Positions 11,986 through 23,517 of a DNA stretch of 36,863 nucleotides are shown here, piece by piece. A program made the translations under genes and the position numbers. The notes under the pieces were generated by a model. It was not told where the DNA came from and made no database searches. It saw only the letters and a program-made list of their open reading frames with translations. Within the stretch, counting starts at the first letter, position 1; each line of letters starts with the position of its first letter. Source of the stretch: Phoronis australis (Eukaryota > Phoronida > Phoronidae); the NCBI GenBank assembly GCA_002633005.1, contig NMRA01000064.1:754360-791222 (forward strand), given 5' to 3'.

Positions 11986-12251
11986 TGGCGGTGACGTCAC
12001 TTAAACATAATTTTTATGACGGTATTTTTTAAAATCAGCCCACCTGTATGCAAGCCTTTGAGCTCCGGAAATTCACGTGTGAGCTCATGGGCTTAATTTT
12101 GGATCCAGAAGGATAAAACGGAAAGTGTTAACTAGTACAATTTGATTATTTTCACATGCAATATGGTTTCAGCGAACTACTCGCTGGATAACTTGGCATA
12201 ACACTGACACGTGTCATGTTACGATCGTAGAACATTTTTACATGATGCTAC

Positions 12252-12257
12252 AATAAA
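12252..12257 (+). terminator. Poly(A) signal AATAAA
   Basis: AATAAA 267 bases after the stop codon of the claudin-like gene, in AT-rich sequence, giving a plausible 3' UTR end near 12275. By position only. Confidence 0.4.
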
Positions 12258-12279
12258 GTCTATCCTTCTGATGAGGTTT

Positions 12280-13450
12280 CAAAGCTGCATTTTGCCACTG
12301 TTTAGCTGTCAATGTTGAATTCTTAACCGAAACGCATTGGTCTTCAAAAACATTACGACGCTCACCCGGTCTTGAATGGTACCTAAATGGGCGGTAACTC
12401 AAGTCACAGGCCATGCGTTCTTGAGCCGTTATCGAAATCGCAATTTTTGAGTTGGCCAATCTCACGTTTTCTTGAATTGCTTCTGGTTTTGATGTTCTTG
12501 TTAGTAACAGACATCTTGGTAAGGAATACTATGAGACCACTTTCATGAGAGTAAAAGGCTCAATTCTTTCGTGTTTAGCCAGGGTGAAATACAGCTTTAA
12601 ATGGGAAGTGGAAAAAATAAATAAATTTTACTCTTTTTTGTGTTTGGAATTGCCCGCACTCAGTTATTAATTATATGACACAGTTAATGGGCTAACCTCA
12701 TTCTTAATGATGGAAACTTTCATCATAGCGAAAACTTCAGTTTGCCTGTGAGATGTAACATGGGCGGCGCAGCACTGAAAAAAGTGGGGGGCTAAAGCCC
12801 CCCCAGCCCCCTATGGTGCGTCGCCCATGTGTAAGCGAGTTACAATCTCGGGGATTACAAATTTTTGCTTCGAGTACCTGAGACTCAAGGGAACCTTACA
12901 ATTGTTTTAACAATTGCAGCTCACTGTCATTTCAAAGCATCCGAAACATTTCATTAGACACTGCCATGGTACTATTTTTCAGACCAGGTTTCAGCACGTG
13001 TTGTCCACGACATCACATCTGAGCACCGGCCGAACTTCTCGGGCATTTTCGTAGCCTCAAATTATCTCAGATTTTTTTTTCGTGACGATTTTGTTTTTGC
13101 GTTGGGCTGTGTTACGTACCTGTCGAATTGATCGAATAATTTTATGATATGTGTCATGATGCAAAACGTATCACTGAAATTTTCTATTGATAACAACAAA
13201 TACCAGCGTGGCGAGAGAACACCTGAAACAATACTGCTTGCTTTGAAATGATTGTAAATATTTTATTTTGTACAGTTTTTATTGATTGTTCGAACTATTT
13301 TATTGTATTTGAGGAGAGTACTTTTGTAGACCATGCAGTCGGTTAGTACATTTACTGCACTGTTTCACGTGTCTAACTGACATTTTGTTGTACGTTGTCA
13401 GGAATCTTTTTTATTTTTATCCTCATATTAAAGGTGAGGGGACTAATTTA
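12280..13450. other. No gene recognised apart from the 71-bp element
   Basis: AT-rich. A minus-strand frame at 12465-12238 is open for 75 codons without recognisable features. Confidence 0.45.
12759..12829. mobile_element. 71-bp palindromic element with 5-bp target duplication
   Basis: Ends catgggcggcgcagca and (reverse complement) catgggcgacgcacca, centre ggggggctaaagccccccc. It is flanked on both sides by the exact 5-bp direct repeat tgtaa (12754-12758 and 12830-12834), which marks it as a transposed unit rather than a chance hairpin. Confidence 0.75.
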
Positions 13451-13542
13451 ATACCTTGTGTTTCTTTTTCTTCAGTGTTTGACATGCACAATGGTGTTTA
13501 TCGACAGTGACGAACGTTCTACTGTATACTTAATACTCTCAC

Positions 13543-13651
13543 CTGGGGAGCATTCAGTAGGGATAGACCACTCGCTAATAAATGCCACGGTGATCGCGTG
13601 CTGGTCGTACACGTGGCGGTATCCCGTGGAGATTTGCGTCTCTTCGTCAAA
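13543..13651 (-). CDS. Possible single exon, faintly SLC22-like (strand uncertain)
   Basis: A locally GC-rich stretch in AT-rich DNA. On the minus strand a pyrimidine tract ending 'cgcgag' is followed by 36 open codons (FDEETQISTGYRHVYDQHAI and on to ISEWSIPTEC) and a good donor (CCCCAG|gtgaga). VYDxxxxxxxFISEWxxxxEC faintly resembles the first extracellular loop of SLC22-type transporters (VYDxSxFxxTIVxEWxLVC). The plus strand is also open here, and I found no neighbouring membrane-helix exon. Weak evidence; it could instead be chance or a repeat. Confidence 0.22.
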
Positions 13652-13988
13652 CTCGCGAAATAGAAGAGAGGATATGAATACAAGAATCTACCGTTGATAA
13701 CGCATGCATGATGTTGTTAGCCAGCGGTAGCGCGGGTTATTTTTCTGACGCCCCAATCACATTTGTCTCACTCTGTCTTGGCATTCAGACCAAAAAGCAT
13801 GGCACCATTGTCTTGAAAAATTGGACATCACCTAACGCAATATTCTTTATAACTGGGCTTCATTTCTTCTGCTCCTCTTTCTTGCGAATTGTCTGTTTGT
13901 CTGAAAAATTTTGAGCATACTCCTGAAATGTCGTCGATTTCCATGGAGTTTTTGGTGAGTCGATTCGTGGACGAGCCGGTCTCGCCAC

Positions 13989-14145
13989 CTGGGCTGAGTT
14001 GCATAAAGCTTCAAAAGTTATCCGCAGGATCAGTTTGATTGTTGCATGACGTCAGGTGCATTGCTCAACAATAACAACGTGACGCGAGATAATGCGACGT
14101 CTCTGTTGCTATACGGCGTATAACTTTTTTGCAACTGGGTCCTGG
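13989..14145. mobile_element. ~155-bp inverted-repeat element, copy 1
   Basis: Left gagttgcataaagcttcaaa then 'agttatccgc'; right end, reverse complemented, cccagttgcaaaaaagttat then 'acgcc'. The interior includes caacaataacaacgtgacgc and gagataatgcgacgt, shared with the copy at 22604. Confidence 0.6.
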
Positions 14146-14464
14146 TGACTGACTGGCAACGTGTGAAGAATCGCACTCTACCGGTGACGAACTCATAGTC
14201 TCAAACTTCAATAAAGGTCATTTATTAACACCCGCTCGCTTCGACATTGACAATCTCTTGTTTCACGAATTGATGTGACTCTGGTTTCTTTATTGTTTTC
14301 CAACACAACTATTTAGAGTATAATCTCGCTCAGAATGTATTTTAGTGAGTCAAAGAAGACTTCTATTCTCACTGAAATTTTAGCTTTCTCAAACCAGTGA
14401 ACTGTAGGGCCGGAGACCAATGTTGCTTGGGCAGTGAACGGACAACGGTGAGGTATTTTCCGCA

Positions 14465-14560
14465 GTGAAATACACTAGCCAATCGCGGGGGTCGAACTTA
14501 GCTAATCAAGTAAGCGCACACGTTACCCGGATGGTAAACTTTATATACCGCGGGTATAAT
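14465..14560 (-). mobile_element. tRNA-like SINE candidate, minus strand
   Basis: On the minus strand: ccgggtaacgtgtgcgctta (box A-like region with the GTAACGYGYxCGCTT motif of tRNA SINEs), followed by aagttcgacccccgcgattg, a near-consensus box B. The acceptor stem does not pair well, so it is a SINE head or tRNA fossil rather than a functional tRNA. Confidence 0.4.
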
Positions 14561-15440
14561 GTAATGTAAGAAGTGCACCGAACGACGTGCACGTTTAGTG
14601 ACTTAAATGTTTTAAACTAAACCAAGATTCCTTGCAAAAACCCAATGGCGGACATTTTCAAAACTGGAACTCATGCTCATTACAAATAATATTTTGTCAA
14701 TTTTAGCATTATATAACGTTATCTTTCCGGAACACTTCGTGCATTATCAAAGCCTCAAATTTCCCTTCGGAAGTGTTTCATGTCTGGCAAGGGAAATTTA
14801 AGGCTACGAACATAATACCCGAGGTGGTCCGGATGGATTTCTTGTGTGCATGTAAAAAATCTATTATTTATATAATGAACTGTCATTCCTTTCCAGAGAC
14901 TTTTAAGTCTCTTGATCTTCTACGCGTACATGTAGTTACGGCGAAAAGGACAAATCAAATCAATATTTCTTGCATATATTTGTATTAATAGACTGTGCGC
15001 ATGTACAAGTGCAACCGTGAGAAGCGACAAATCACGAGTAGTTTAGGCATAGGGCTAGAGCTCTATGGTTTAAGGAACAACGACAAGAATGTAGACCTGC
15101 TTTCGACATGTCTTTCTTTTCTTAGCAAAACATGAACTTGTCTTAGACTGTTGAAATAAAACGCATTCTCCTACCGGTCCGACCGTTCAAGCATCTCTCT
15201 TTCATTGCTGAATCCGTCTTGAAGTTTAAAATAATTCGAAATTTCTTTCTCTGAGTGAGATGGACGTTCCTTGTTACGATAGAACTGTAAGATTAAGAAG
15301 ACACCACACCACACCAAGCTACTACGTCAATCAAAAAACAGTCACTGTCCCTGTATTCAAGCATTTTCGACCTCTGTTTCATTTCACAATAATGAGGGAA
15401 AACTTCACAAACGTTCTGCCCTTTCCACTCATTTCAAACT
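14560..15440. other. No gene recognised; likely 3' side of the apple-domain gene
   Basis: AT-rich. The minus-strand apple gene would have its 3' UTR here; TTTATT (AATAAA on the minus strand) near 15157 is a possible poly(A) signal about 290 bases past the stop, which I rate as weak. Confidence 0.35.
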
Positions 15441-15442
15441 CG

Positions 15443-15763
15443 TTATTCTTCCGAACTGTACAACTGTTTCCAAATACCAAATCCAGACTTTCCCACCGCC
15501 AATGCACAAGTATCAATTGTTCCTGAAGAAAGCTCGCATGTTCGTGTGTTCGAATTGTAGTTGAACGATTTGCAGGAGGCATAGGTGGTAGTACACAAGA
15601 TGGCGCACTGAGTAGGAGAACAGTTTTGATGAGAAAACGAAACACAATCCAGACCACTGTCGTCATGAGTTTTTTGAAAAAGCTTGTCCCTGTAACGTGC
15701 TGCAGTGATAGCGTTACTGTAAAAAAATATGATGAAGCACGCGCAGTAGACATTCATCGCCAT
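15443..15763 (-). CDS. Secreted single apple/PAN-domain protein
   Basis: A 106-codon single-exon frame read from 15763 down to the TAA at 15445-15443. The ATG has a good context (aaccATGG) and begins a signal peptide (YCACFIIFFYSNAITA), so I prefer it to the longer in-frame start at 15910, which adds 49 residues with no hydrophobic segment. The mature part is one apple-type domain: CVSF, then C..xxQCAILC, YASCKSFNYNSNTRTCEL, and a final C before FGIWKQL. Six to seven cysteines are arranged as in PAN/apple folds, which bind proteins or carbohydrates. The protein is only about 84 residues after cleavage, so it is either a stand-alone secreted domain or the first exon of something longer, though no donor is obvious before the stop. 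Its partner or ligand cannot be inferred. Confidence 0.65.
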   Translation of the reverse strand: MAMNVYCACFIIFFYSNAITAARYRDKLFQKTHDDSGLDCVSFSHQNCSPTQCAILCTTTYASCKSFNYNSNTRTCELSSGTIDTCALAVGKSGFGIWKQLYSSEE

Positions 15764-15894
15764 GGTTGACAACTGGAGTCGGAACGCCAAACATGGTTTC
15801 CGAGTTCCTGTGCGCAGTTTTAAGTCATTCACAGGGAGTGGAAACGATTCCATGGTCTCGCCTCTCAGCTTCGAAGCACTTACCTTAGCTGAAA

Positions 15895-16155
15895 TACCAG
15901 CAAGCATCAAACATCAAATTCGCGGTTTAAATCTATACCTGCGCGCTCCGAACTGCACACATGCACCAAATTACAACCTTAAATCCATGCACGGGATCTA
16001 ATTCCAGACCCAGCATGACTTCGGGTTATCGAATTTTGTTCACTACTAGGAGTTAAGTCATCTTATACGGACCAGAAAGCTTCAAACATTAAATTCACGG
16101 TTCTAATTCCATACCGACGCCCGTAAACTGCACACAGGCACCGAACAAACTCCGT
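15895..16155. repeat. Diverged tandem pair, period about 175 bp
   Basis: accagcaagcatcaaacatc at 15896 and accagaaagcttcaaacatt at 16071 begin two copies that stay similar for about 80 bases (atacctgcgcgctccgaactgcacac versus the similar stretch at ~16112-16136). An old tandem duplication or satellite fragment. Confidence 0.65.
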
Positions 16156-16324
16156 ACAAGATGACCAAACATTCCTACCATGGACCAAACTTGATAACCC
16201 CAAGACATGGTTCGGGCCTGGAGGTCCCCTGATAAGGAGTTGTGTTGGATCACAGAGTTTGTCCGGTGTGTGAGTGGAGTTTAGGGTGGCAGATACAGAA
16301 CTGGAATCACGAATATTTGGTGTT

Positions 16325-16412
16325 TGGCGCGTTCTGGCCGGGGGTGGGGTTCACGAGATCGAAGCTCCTGGAATTTAGAGGCACGGCCATAGACTTGTTT
16401 CCACACCCTGAT
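16325..16412 (+). repeat. Dispersed repeat shared with 7495-7590
   Basis: Plus-strand copy of the same repeat, preceded by the G-rich 'gccgggggtggggttcac'. Located next to the 175-bp tandem pair, with which it may form one larger unit. Confidence 0.6.
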
Positions 16413-17749
16413 TTATAAGCAATGTATGTGCGTTCATTCAATGGCCTTAAAAAAAAAAGAAATGCGGTATTTAGTTAACCATTAACCCAATTTTAAGAAA
16501 TTAGTTACACTTAACAAACCTTCCTGGAGATTCTTTGTATTGGAAACCATGAACGGATTGCGTGGCGGGGTAATAAAGATCTCGCGATTTTCATAACGAA
16601 TAGACGAAGTTTTAATAGCAACCTCGATCAAACATCTATCCGAATATCAAATCGTTCGAAATCAAGAATTGTGTTCAATCGATATGAGGAAATGATAGCA
16701 ATTAAAGCACAACTTTACTTCTTCACAAACCAACTGACGATGAACTGCGTTAAACGCTGTTGCGATTTGTGTGAAAATATAAGAAGTGTAATGTCACCCC
16801 CGCGAATAAAACAATGAAGATAAATTAAAGATAAAATCGGTAAAATCGCGTGAAATAGGTACAAACCAGTGTTCTCTTCACATATAACAAACTGTAAAGC
16901 TATATAAAAAGTGAAACGTCTCCATCTATTAATAAAGCAGCTGAAACAAAGACAAAAACGATGAAATCCAGCATTTCCGATTGCAGTGTGTCTTTGGAAA
17001 AACGTATTCGAAAATTTGTGTATTTTATTTTCAATCTTCATTAAGGAAAATATGTGGTATGCGCTCCTGGGAGACGATTTATCTTTGTCAGTGATTACAT
17101 TACCATAGCAAAGATTTGTGTTTTACTTGTAACATAGTAACCCCTCTCTGGCATAGAATGAGCCATATATTAAATATTTTCTATATCGCGCGTGTAAAGT
17201 CATAAACATTATTATTCCTTTTACTCGGCATCGTAAGTAGTTACATTTTAACAGATTTCCCAATGCATCTTTTTTGTCAAAACTTACACTTTTTGTGTCA
17301 GACGTAACCAGTAAACATTTTTTGAATGTTCATTATGGAGTAGTCAGTACAATAAATATAGACCCAGAAAGCACCAAGAGGCATTGTATCTGGGCTGAAC
17401 TGTACAACACAAAGAAATCTGTATACAATTATATACAAATATTAAAATTGATAAACTGATGTTAAAATTACAATGATATGTTTTAATTATAAGTATGATA
17501 ACGAATATAAATAAATAATTTTCTTACACAATAAGATATTTCAGTCAAAGTGATGATATGTATACGATGTTATGGACTCAAACAGAGATGTAATATTAAA
17601 AGAAATTTTATACTTTTTTCAAATAAAACCTTATTTTCATTTAAGTCGAATTCTTTACACCCATTTAGAAAAAAATTAATTTTGTTATAAATTTGAGGAT
17701 AATTTGAATATTTTTGTAAACATTGGGGGTATTGTTCGAGTGTCTGAAA
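16413..17749. other. Very AT-rich, no gene recognised
   Basis: Includes a 108-codon minus-strand frame (17041-16715) that looks like chance. No domain seen. Confidence 0.5.
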
Positions 17750-17975
17750 AGCTGTGCCCTCTGCATGGAATTGAGATGACGAGAGACGATTCTAATTGGA
17801 TTAATTATTTTTTGTACTTTATGAACGAGTTCGCGACAGTGAGGAGTAAATGTAAGCTTATGGTCTAGTAGTAAGCCAAGGTGTTTAGGTGGAACTGAAC
17901 AGTTAGGCTGTGGCTGCGGCCAATTTGCACTCCTAAAATATTAAAATCTAGGCCAGGCTTGGGTGCATTTTTTAT
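17750..17975 (-). pseudogene. LINE fragment, RT thumb region
   Basis: On the minus strand: KPGLDFNILGVQIGRSHSLT, then after one shift LGLLLDHKLTFTPHCRELVHK, which is the HLGLxLDxxLTFxxH block after the reverse-transcriptase palm in CR1/L2-type elements. The same block already occurs in decayed form near 18520, so this is probably a separate LINE insertion. 17975-18440 between them shows no recognisable domain. Confidence 0.6.
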
Positions 17976-18439
17976 TTAGATATTGTATGTAGGCCAAGTG
18001 AATGTGGTTTGTTTGCATTTGTGAGCATGTTGAGAATGAAAAAAGCCACTTTCTCGGCTGTAGCTGTACTCTTCTTCAAGATGGTGGCCCCCCTGTTGCA
18101 ATTGTGCATTGGTGTGTAGCAACTGAGAAATTGGCCACGATTTCAGGTAGCCCTCAAACAAGCCAGATTTTCAACAAAAAAAACTAGTTGCTTGACAGTA
18201 CTTTTGGACCGCATTTTTGGAATAGGTAGGAAATTTGCTTTCAGAATCTAATGTTGGCTTTAGTCGAGCATAGGCAAGGAAGTGGTGGTTTTGGGGTGAA
18301 ATGTGCTGATTTTGCGTTTTTTTGCCCCTATTGTTCTTAGTCTAGCTTGGTTTTCAGTGGGAGTGAAAGGGTCAAAATACAAGAGATAATAAAGTTTCTG
18401 AGCTCATCTGTAGGGCTTGTGATGAGAAATGACTAAAAA

Positions 18440-20600
18440 CTGTTCTTTATTTGAATGCTGTTTTTGACAGAGTCAAGAAAGGGTGAAGAGTCCATTGACG
18501 TATGTTCTGATGGGCAAACCCCTGTGAGAACTGTTCAGTGCCCCCTTATGTGTGTGCTTTTTTGGGAATGACTTCCCCACTGAGTGATAGGTCCATCATT
18601 GGATTTGTTTGGAAATGAGTGCTATTAGACTTAGAAAATATAAGATCAACACCTTTTTCAGTTTTAAATTTCATATCCCATTGGTGAGACCAGTCGTAGA
18701 GTTTGTTCAGAACAATTTTTAATTGTAAGGAGTCATGGGGATGCTGTTTAGAGAACCGGTAGAAAATTGCAGTGTCACCAGCAATTAAGAATGTTTTAGA
18801 ATTAATTGTATCTGGAAGATTGTTAATGTAAGGGGCCTAGTACGCTACCCTGTGGTACTCCAGCATTTACAAAACCTGCCGTTGATGAGGATGAGAAGAC
18901 ACCCTGAATTCGGACTTTGTAAGTTCGGCATTCCAGATATGATTTGGAAACTAAGAGGAGAGTGCTTGAGAAACCGTAGGATTGTAATTTATGTAGAAGC
19001 AGGTCATGGGGAACGACATCAAAAGCTGACGCAATGTCTAAAAATACGGATTTCACGTTGTACCCTTGGTCAAACTGGAGCTGGATTTCATGTAAAATTT
19101 TTGTAAGTTGGGACACGGTGCTGTTGCCAGGTATGGGTCCAAATTGGCGACGATAGATGAGGTTTTGTGATGAGAGGTGATCAAACATATGTTTAGAAAT
19201 ATTTTTTTCTAAAATTTTGGATAAGGTGTTAAGACGTGTTATGGGGCGATAGTTGGCAGTGTCTGTTTTGGAGTCCTTTCTGTGTATTGGTATCATAACA
19301 CCAAGTTTCCAGTCCAATGGAAATTTTCCAGATTGTAGTATCTTGTTGCATAATGTTGTCAGAGGAACTGTAAGCTCTCTTGCTATTATCTTGACCATCT
19401 TATTAGTAATTAGATCGGTACCGTCGTTTTTGTTTTAGTCGATGTTTTCTAGCCAAGTTTTCGGATTTCAGGTAGTTGGGCTTGCGTTTCAGAGAGGTGT
19501 TCTACTGTTCTGTTTGAGAATTCGAGAAAGTTTGTTGTCGGTGCAATGTGAGTCTTGGCGATGATGCATCCTAGAAATAGCTTACTTTTTTCAGCTTTGG
19601 ATGACACCTGAGTATTAGCGTCCTTTGAGTGTATGGTGGGGTATGTTCTTTGTAACGTTCAAACGTGCACGGGTTATTTGATTTTCTTAACGATCTGTAC
19701 AGTTTATTGTTTATTTCTTTTATATATTTCAAGCCTAATTTTGTTGTTAAACGGCAGTTTGTTTTTTTATTGTTTTCATGGTTAAGGAGATATTATTCTT
19801 TAATAGGTTGTAGAGTGACTGTGGGAATGTTGAGACTGCTTCATTTATGTCACTTTTATTTAGTATTTCAGTCCAGTTAAATGTATGACGGTTCGTAGTT
19901 TGTCTATGTTAATGAAGTTGTAATTAAAAATCTTTTTGATAATGTCGGGTTCCTTAGGTCCGCAGCTGAGTGTGAATGTTGTTTCTATAACGTGGTGGTC
20001 TGAGTTACGAATGGGAGGTCTAACAGAAGTAGATTCAATTAAACGCGTCGGCTCATTTGCTAGTTGTATGTAGTCATTTGAGAGGAGAATATCGAGACCG
20101 GCTTGGTTGTCATTGTCATCTGAGTAACGAATACTATTTCTTGCGTTGAAATCCCCGTTGATAACAATTCCTTTATTGGTTTGTGAGAGTGGGACATCTG
20201 TACGGGTGAGCAATAACAAAAAACATAACACATTTTCTTGTGTTTGGCATAAAGTTCAATCCAAAAGTTATTCATTGATGGTATATAATTTTATTATCAA
20301 CAGTTTTGTAGTTTACGGAGTTGTGGAAAAACAAGACCAACCCTCTCATGACGTTAGTGCGATAGGCAATGTTGTATTCTGGAATAATATGAGAACCAAG
20401 GTGGTCTTCAGACAGCGTTCCGGATTCACATATGGCTACGACCATGTAACTGTTGTCTATAATGAATTGCTTGGGAAGTTCAAATCCTGAAAGATTGCTC
20501 GCCTTGATGCTGTTGATGTTAGCAGGCCTAAGCATTTTTACTGTAGACTCGTTTATCGTGAGCAAAGATATTACATAATTACCCAAACTATAATATTATT
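18440..20600 (-). mobile_element. Non-LTR retrotransposon (CR1/L2/Jockey-type ORF2), 5'-truncated and decayed
   Basis: Read right to left. The endonuclease domain (20586-19860, in three frames) begins RPANINSIKASNLSGFELPK and carries GLVLFFHNSVNYK, VINGDFNARNS and the NSDHHVIE terminus of exonuclease-endonuclease-phosphatase enzymes. A linker follows, then reverse transcriptase (19398-18823): DWKLGVMIPIHRKDSK, ANYRPITRLNTLSKILEK, VFLDIASAFDVVPHDLLLHK and AGVPQGSVLGPL. After one frameshift near 18833 come YINNLPDTI, AGDTAIFYRF (a broken F/YADD catalytic box, A-G-D-T instead of A-D-D-T) and WSHQWDMKFKTEKGVDLIFS. Several frameshifts and stops and no ORF1 in front make it a dead copy. Confidence 0.88.
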
Positions 20601-22600
20601 AGTATTTTCGAAGCTTCAAATTAATATAATATAAATAAATGTACTTGCATCATTTAAACTACTTGCTACGTAGTTACGCCAATAACATAAAATGGTATAA
20701 AATAAAACAAACATTTTGAACTTTACTAGTATTTACTTATCCTTTTCATCTATTTCTGGGCGTTTCCATCTTACTAAATCGAAGTTAGATTAACACCCTA
20801 CTCTATTCTAAACAATCTCGCCCCTAAAAGGAGCTCGCTTTACAATGCGCATGCGTTTGCCAACACGCTGAAACTGGGCAAACAACCACCAACAATACGA
20901 ACACGTATTTTGACCCCAGGCAAAAATGACTGGACGTTAGGCATCTAATTACGAATAACGCTACAACAATGTTAACACCCGAGCATAGAAGTTCTATGCA
21001 TCTGAATGAATGCGGGAATACTAGAGTGCCTCTTACATTTTTCCTTTTCTTCTGAGCATTTTGTGAAGCAACTCTTTGTACGTGCTTATGACACCGAGAT
21101 GGTTTGGTATTGGACTACGCAAATGAAACGCTACACTTATTTGCCTACGTGCCTACAAATATAGATGGACAGATAATGTTTTTGTAGCATACAAGTGTTT
21201 GTTTTGTTATCAAGTCCCCATGAAAAGCTCTTTTGCCAAGGGCTGAGAATTACTCAAATTCGCCGTGTGCAGCGGATTAATACATTAATTTTCGGGAAAG
21301 ACGTTGGACCGAATTTTAAAATACGGTATGTTTTGAGGTTTTCTCTCGCCAATTTAGAATGTACAATTTTGCTAGAACAATACGTTCTGCACTGTTTTCT
21401 CCGACTGGTCTTTTTTCGGTGTGCCAAATGTTCGTTACCTCTTTCCCATCTCCTTTTATCCTTATAGGAGCAGCTAGAGGTCAACAAACAGTTGCACGAA
21501 CGTGGTCTTATCTAAACCAATTGGCTGTTTAAGGTTACTTGTATGTAGGACCTCAGAAAATGATCAAATTTGGCAAACTTTGGAACAACACATCTCAGAA
21601 ATGGCGAATCGGATTCATATGAGACTATGTGTTATGCACTGTTCTCCAAATCGATGTGTGAAGTGCTTTTAAAATGTTTTTGCTAAGGACTATCAAAAAT
21701 AGGACTTTTTATTTTCTTTCATAAAAATCGCAAAAGTGCACAAAATGAAAACGAAAAAATAATTTAGCGTATTAGACATTCATATTTAACACTCATATTC
21801 AACAAAATTTCGCCACGTTATTGATACCGTTGTTCTGTTACAGATGTACCTTCCTTTTTATTATTTTAATAAAGAGGCACGTTTACGTGACACCGTTAAT
21901 ATCAGACTGGTAAAAAGTAAAAAATCGAGCTCTATTAACTTTCTACTTTCAGAAAATAATTTTTTATCCGTTAAATTCTAAAGTTTATGGTTATTTAACT
22001 AAAAACATAGACTTATCGACAAGGTCTTATTTAAGAGGCATTGAACGAGAAAGCTCGTCAAAATATCTTTTAAACAATTCCTGACGAAGGTACCATCTCG
22101 CAACTTCTAGTACAACGTAATTCACTTTCCCCTGTTAGGAAATTTCCCGAAAAAAATCTGCAGTTACCATAGAATTTCTAATCTCCCTCCCACTCCCGCA
22201 TTTTTGGATTTATTTTTGGGTTGTATAGATTTCTTGAATTTAATAACTTTGACTTGAGCTAAAAACATCAAAATTTGTAGTGTTTTTATGATTTTATTAG
22301 ACGTTTTTAACTTCCAGTCATTCGGTAGAAATAAAGTCAAACTCGACATCAGTTCCAAATAACGCTTAGAGTCTTTCAACCACCAGCTAGTTTCACGCTC
22401 ATCCATGTTGCATGAATTTGAGGCCTCGCCTCGCCTTGTTGATGTTTGTGCATAATTTTGGTAATTGATTTACTCTAACTAAATTATAATCATCGAATTC
22501 TGAAATGAGCAAGAACTCTGCCGACTGATCCCCTGCGACGTTATACACTTCAGTGATGTGAGAGCACGAAAGCTTCTTTCGCTTGACTCAATATCTAATT
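20601..22600. other. No gene recognised
   Basis: AT-rich sequence on the 5' side of the LINE. The missing ORF1 of the LINE is not here in recognisable form. Short frames only (21195-21487 on both strands). Confidence 0.5.
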
Positions 22601-22603
22601 GAA

Positions 22604-22757
22604 ACCTTGGATGCACAAAGCTATAAAACTTATCCGCTGGATAACTTTTATGCATGGCATCAAAATGAGCGCATTGTTCAACATTAGCAACGTGGCGCGA
22701 GATGATGTGATGTCGTTCTTGGTATCCAGTGTTTAACGTTTATGCAGCCGGGCTGTG
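22604..22757. mobile_element. ~155-bp inverted-repeat element, copy 2
   Basis: Same order of motifs as 13989-14145: ttggatgcacaaagctataa, 'cttatccgctggataac', attgttcaacattagcaacg, tggcgcgagatgatgtgatg, and a gttt.atgcagccgggctg end. More diverged at the right end. Confidence 0.55.
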
Positions 22758-23310
22758 GTGTGCAAGACAGGCCGATCTGATTGGAACGAAACGCATTTTC
22801 TTTCATTCACGGACATTTTGAGACTTTTTCGTGTGAATCATATGATTACCCCACAGCACACCAGTTTCAGTTTGACGGTCGCAAAGAATTTAGGAAAACG
22901 GTTGGAAATCTCAGTACGTAACTGAACGCTCCATAGGGTGTGTTTACAGGTGCCAGTGCAGTGTCCGTGGTCCAGAATCTTCTTTTTTGGGTGCATACGT
23001 CGTGTTTTGTGAATTCGGGTACCGTTTTTGTGTAAGCAAACTGAGTTTATAGATCCGTGAGCGGAGTTCATGAGTGCAGAGCTACGTTCAGGAGTTCGTG
23101 AGCCGCGTTGTTCGGATAACTCGTGTTTGATTAGCTAGCCAGCTCACTGTATAAGACTATCGTCAAAATACAGCTAGGTACCACTGTGTGTAGCCTTGGT
23201 ACAAAGCTGTGGGTAAAAAAGTGGTAAGATAAAATCTGACACAAAATTAGTGTCGTTAAAAACTACAGTCTTCCTTGAGTAAACAAAATTATTTAACAGT
23301 GTTGGAAAAA

Positions 23311-23517
23311 ATGGCGTTCTACCGTTATTCTGCTGCTAAAGTTGTGGAGCGATCTTCAGCGACGGCTTTCGGCGCCATGAAATATTGCGTCAACTATTGG
23401 CCAGTTTCTTTTTTCGCCGATTCTTCAATCAACTGCTGTTCTTTCACGAGCTTGCGTACACGTCACAACAAATTATTGGAACTGGTTTCACTTCATTACA
23501 AGTTTTTAGAATTTTGA
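23311..23517 (+). CDS. Small ORF in left palindrome arm
   Basis: 68 codons from ATG 23311: MAFYRYSAAKVVERSSATAF, then AMKYCVNYWPVSFFADSS and a tail ending LHYKFLEF. Family unknown. The right arm has the same frame open with many substitutions and a 3-base in-frame indel. No splice sites or poly(A) signal are obvious, so it is best treated as part of the transposon. Confidence 0.25.
   Translation: MAFYRYSAAKVVERSSATAFGAMKYCVNYWPVSFFADSSINCCSFTSLRTRHNKLLELVSLHYKFLEF

Noticed and set aside
15443-15910. Longer form of the apple protein starting at 15910
   Set aside because: The extra 49 residues have no signal features, while the inner ATG has a good context and is followed directly by a signal peptide.
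15762-16001. Plus-strand frame overlapping the apple-domain gene
   Set aside because: It lies opposite the 5' end of the apple gene and in the 175-bp tandem repeat, with no motif.
16715-17041. 108-codon minus-strand frame
   Set aside because: Composition of AT-rich chance translation (F, I, L, C rich) without a domain or splice signals.
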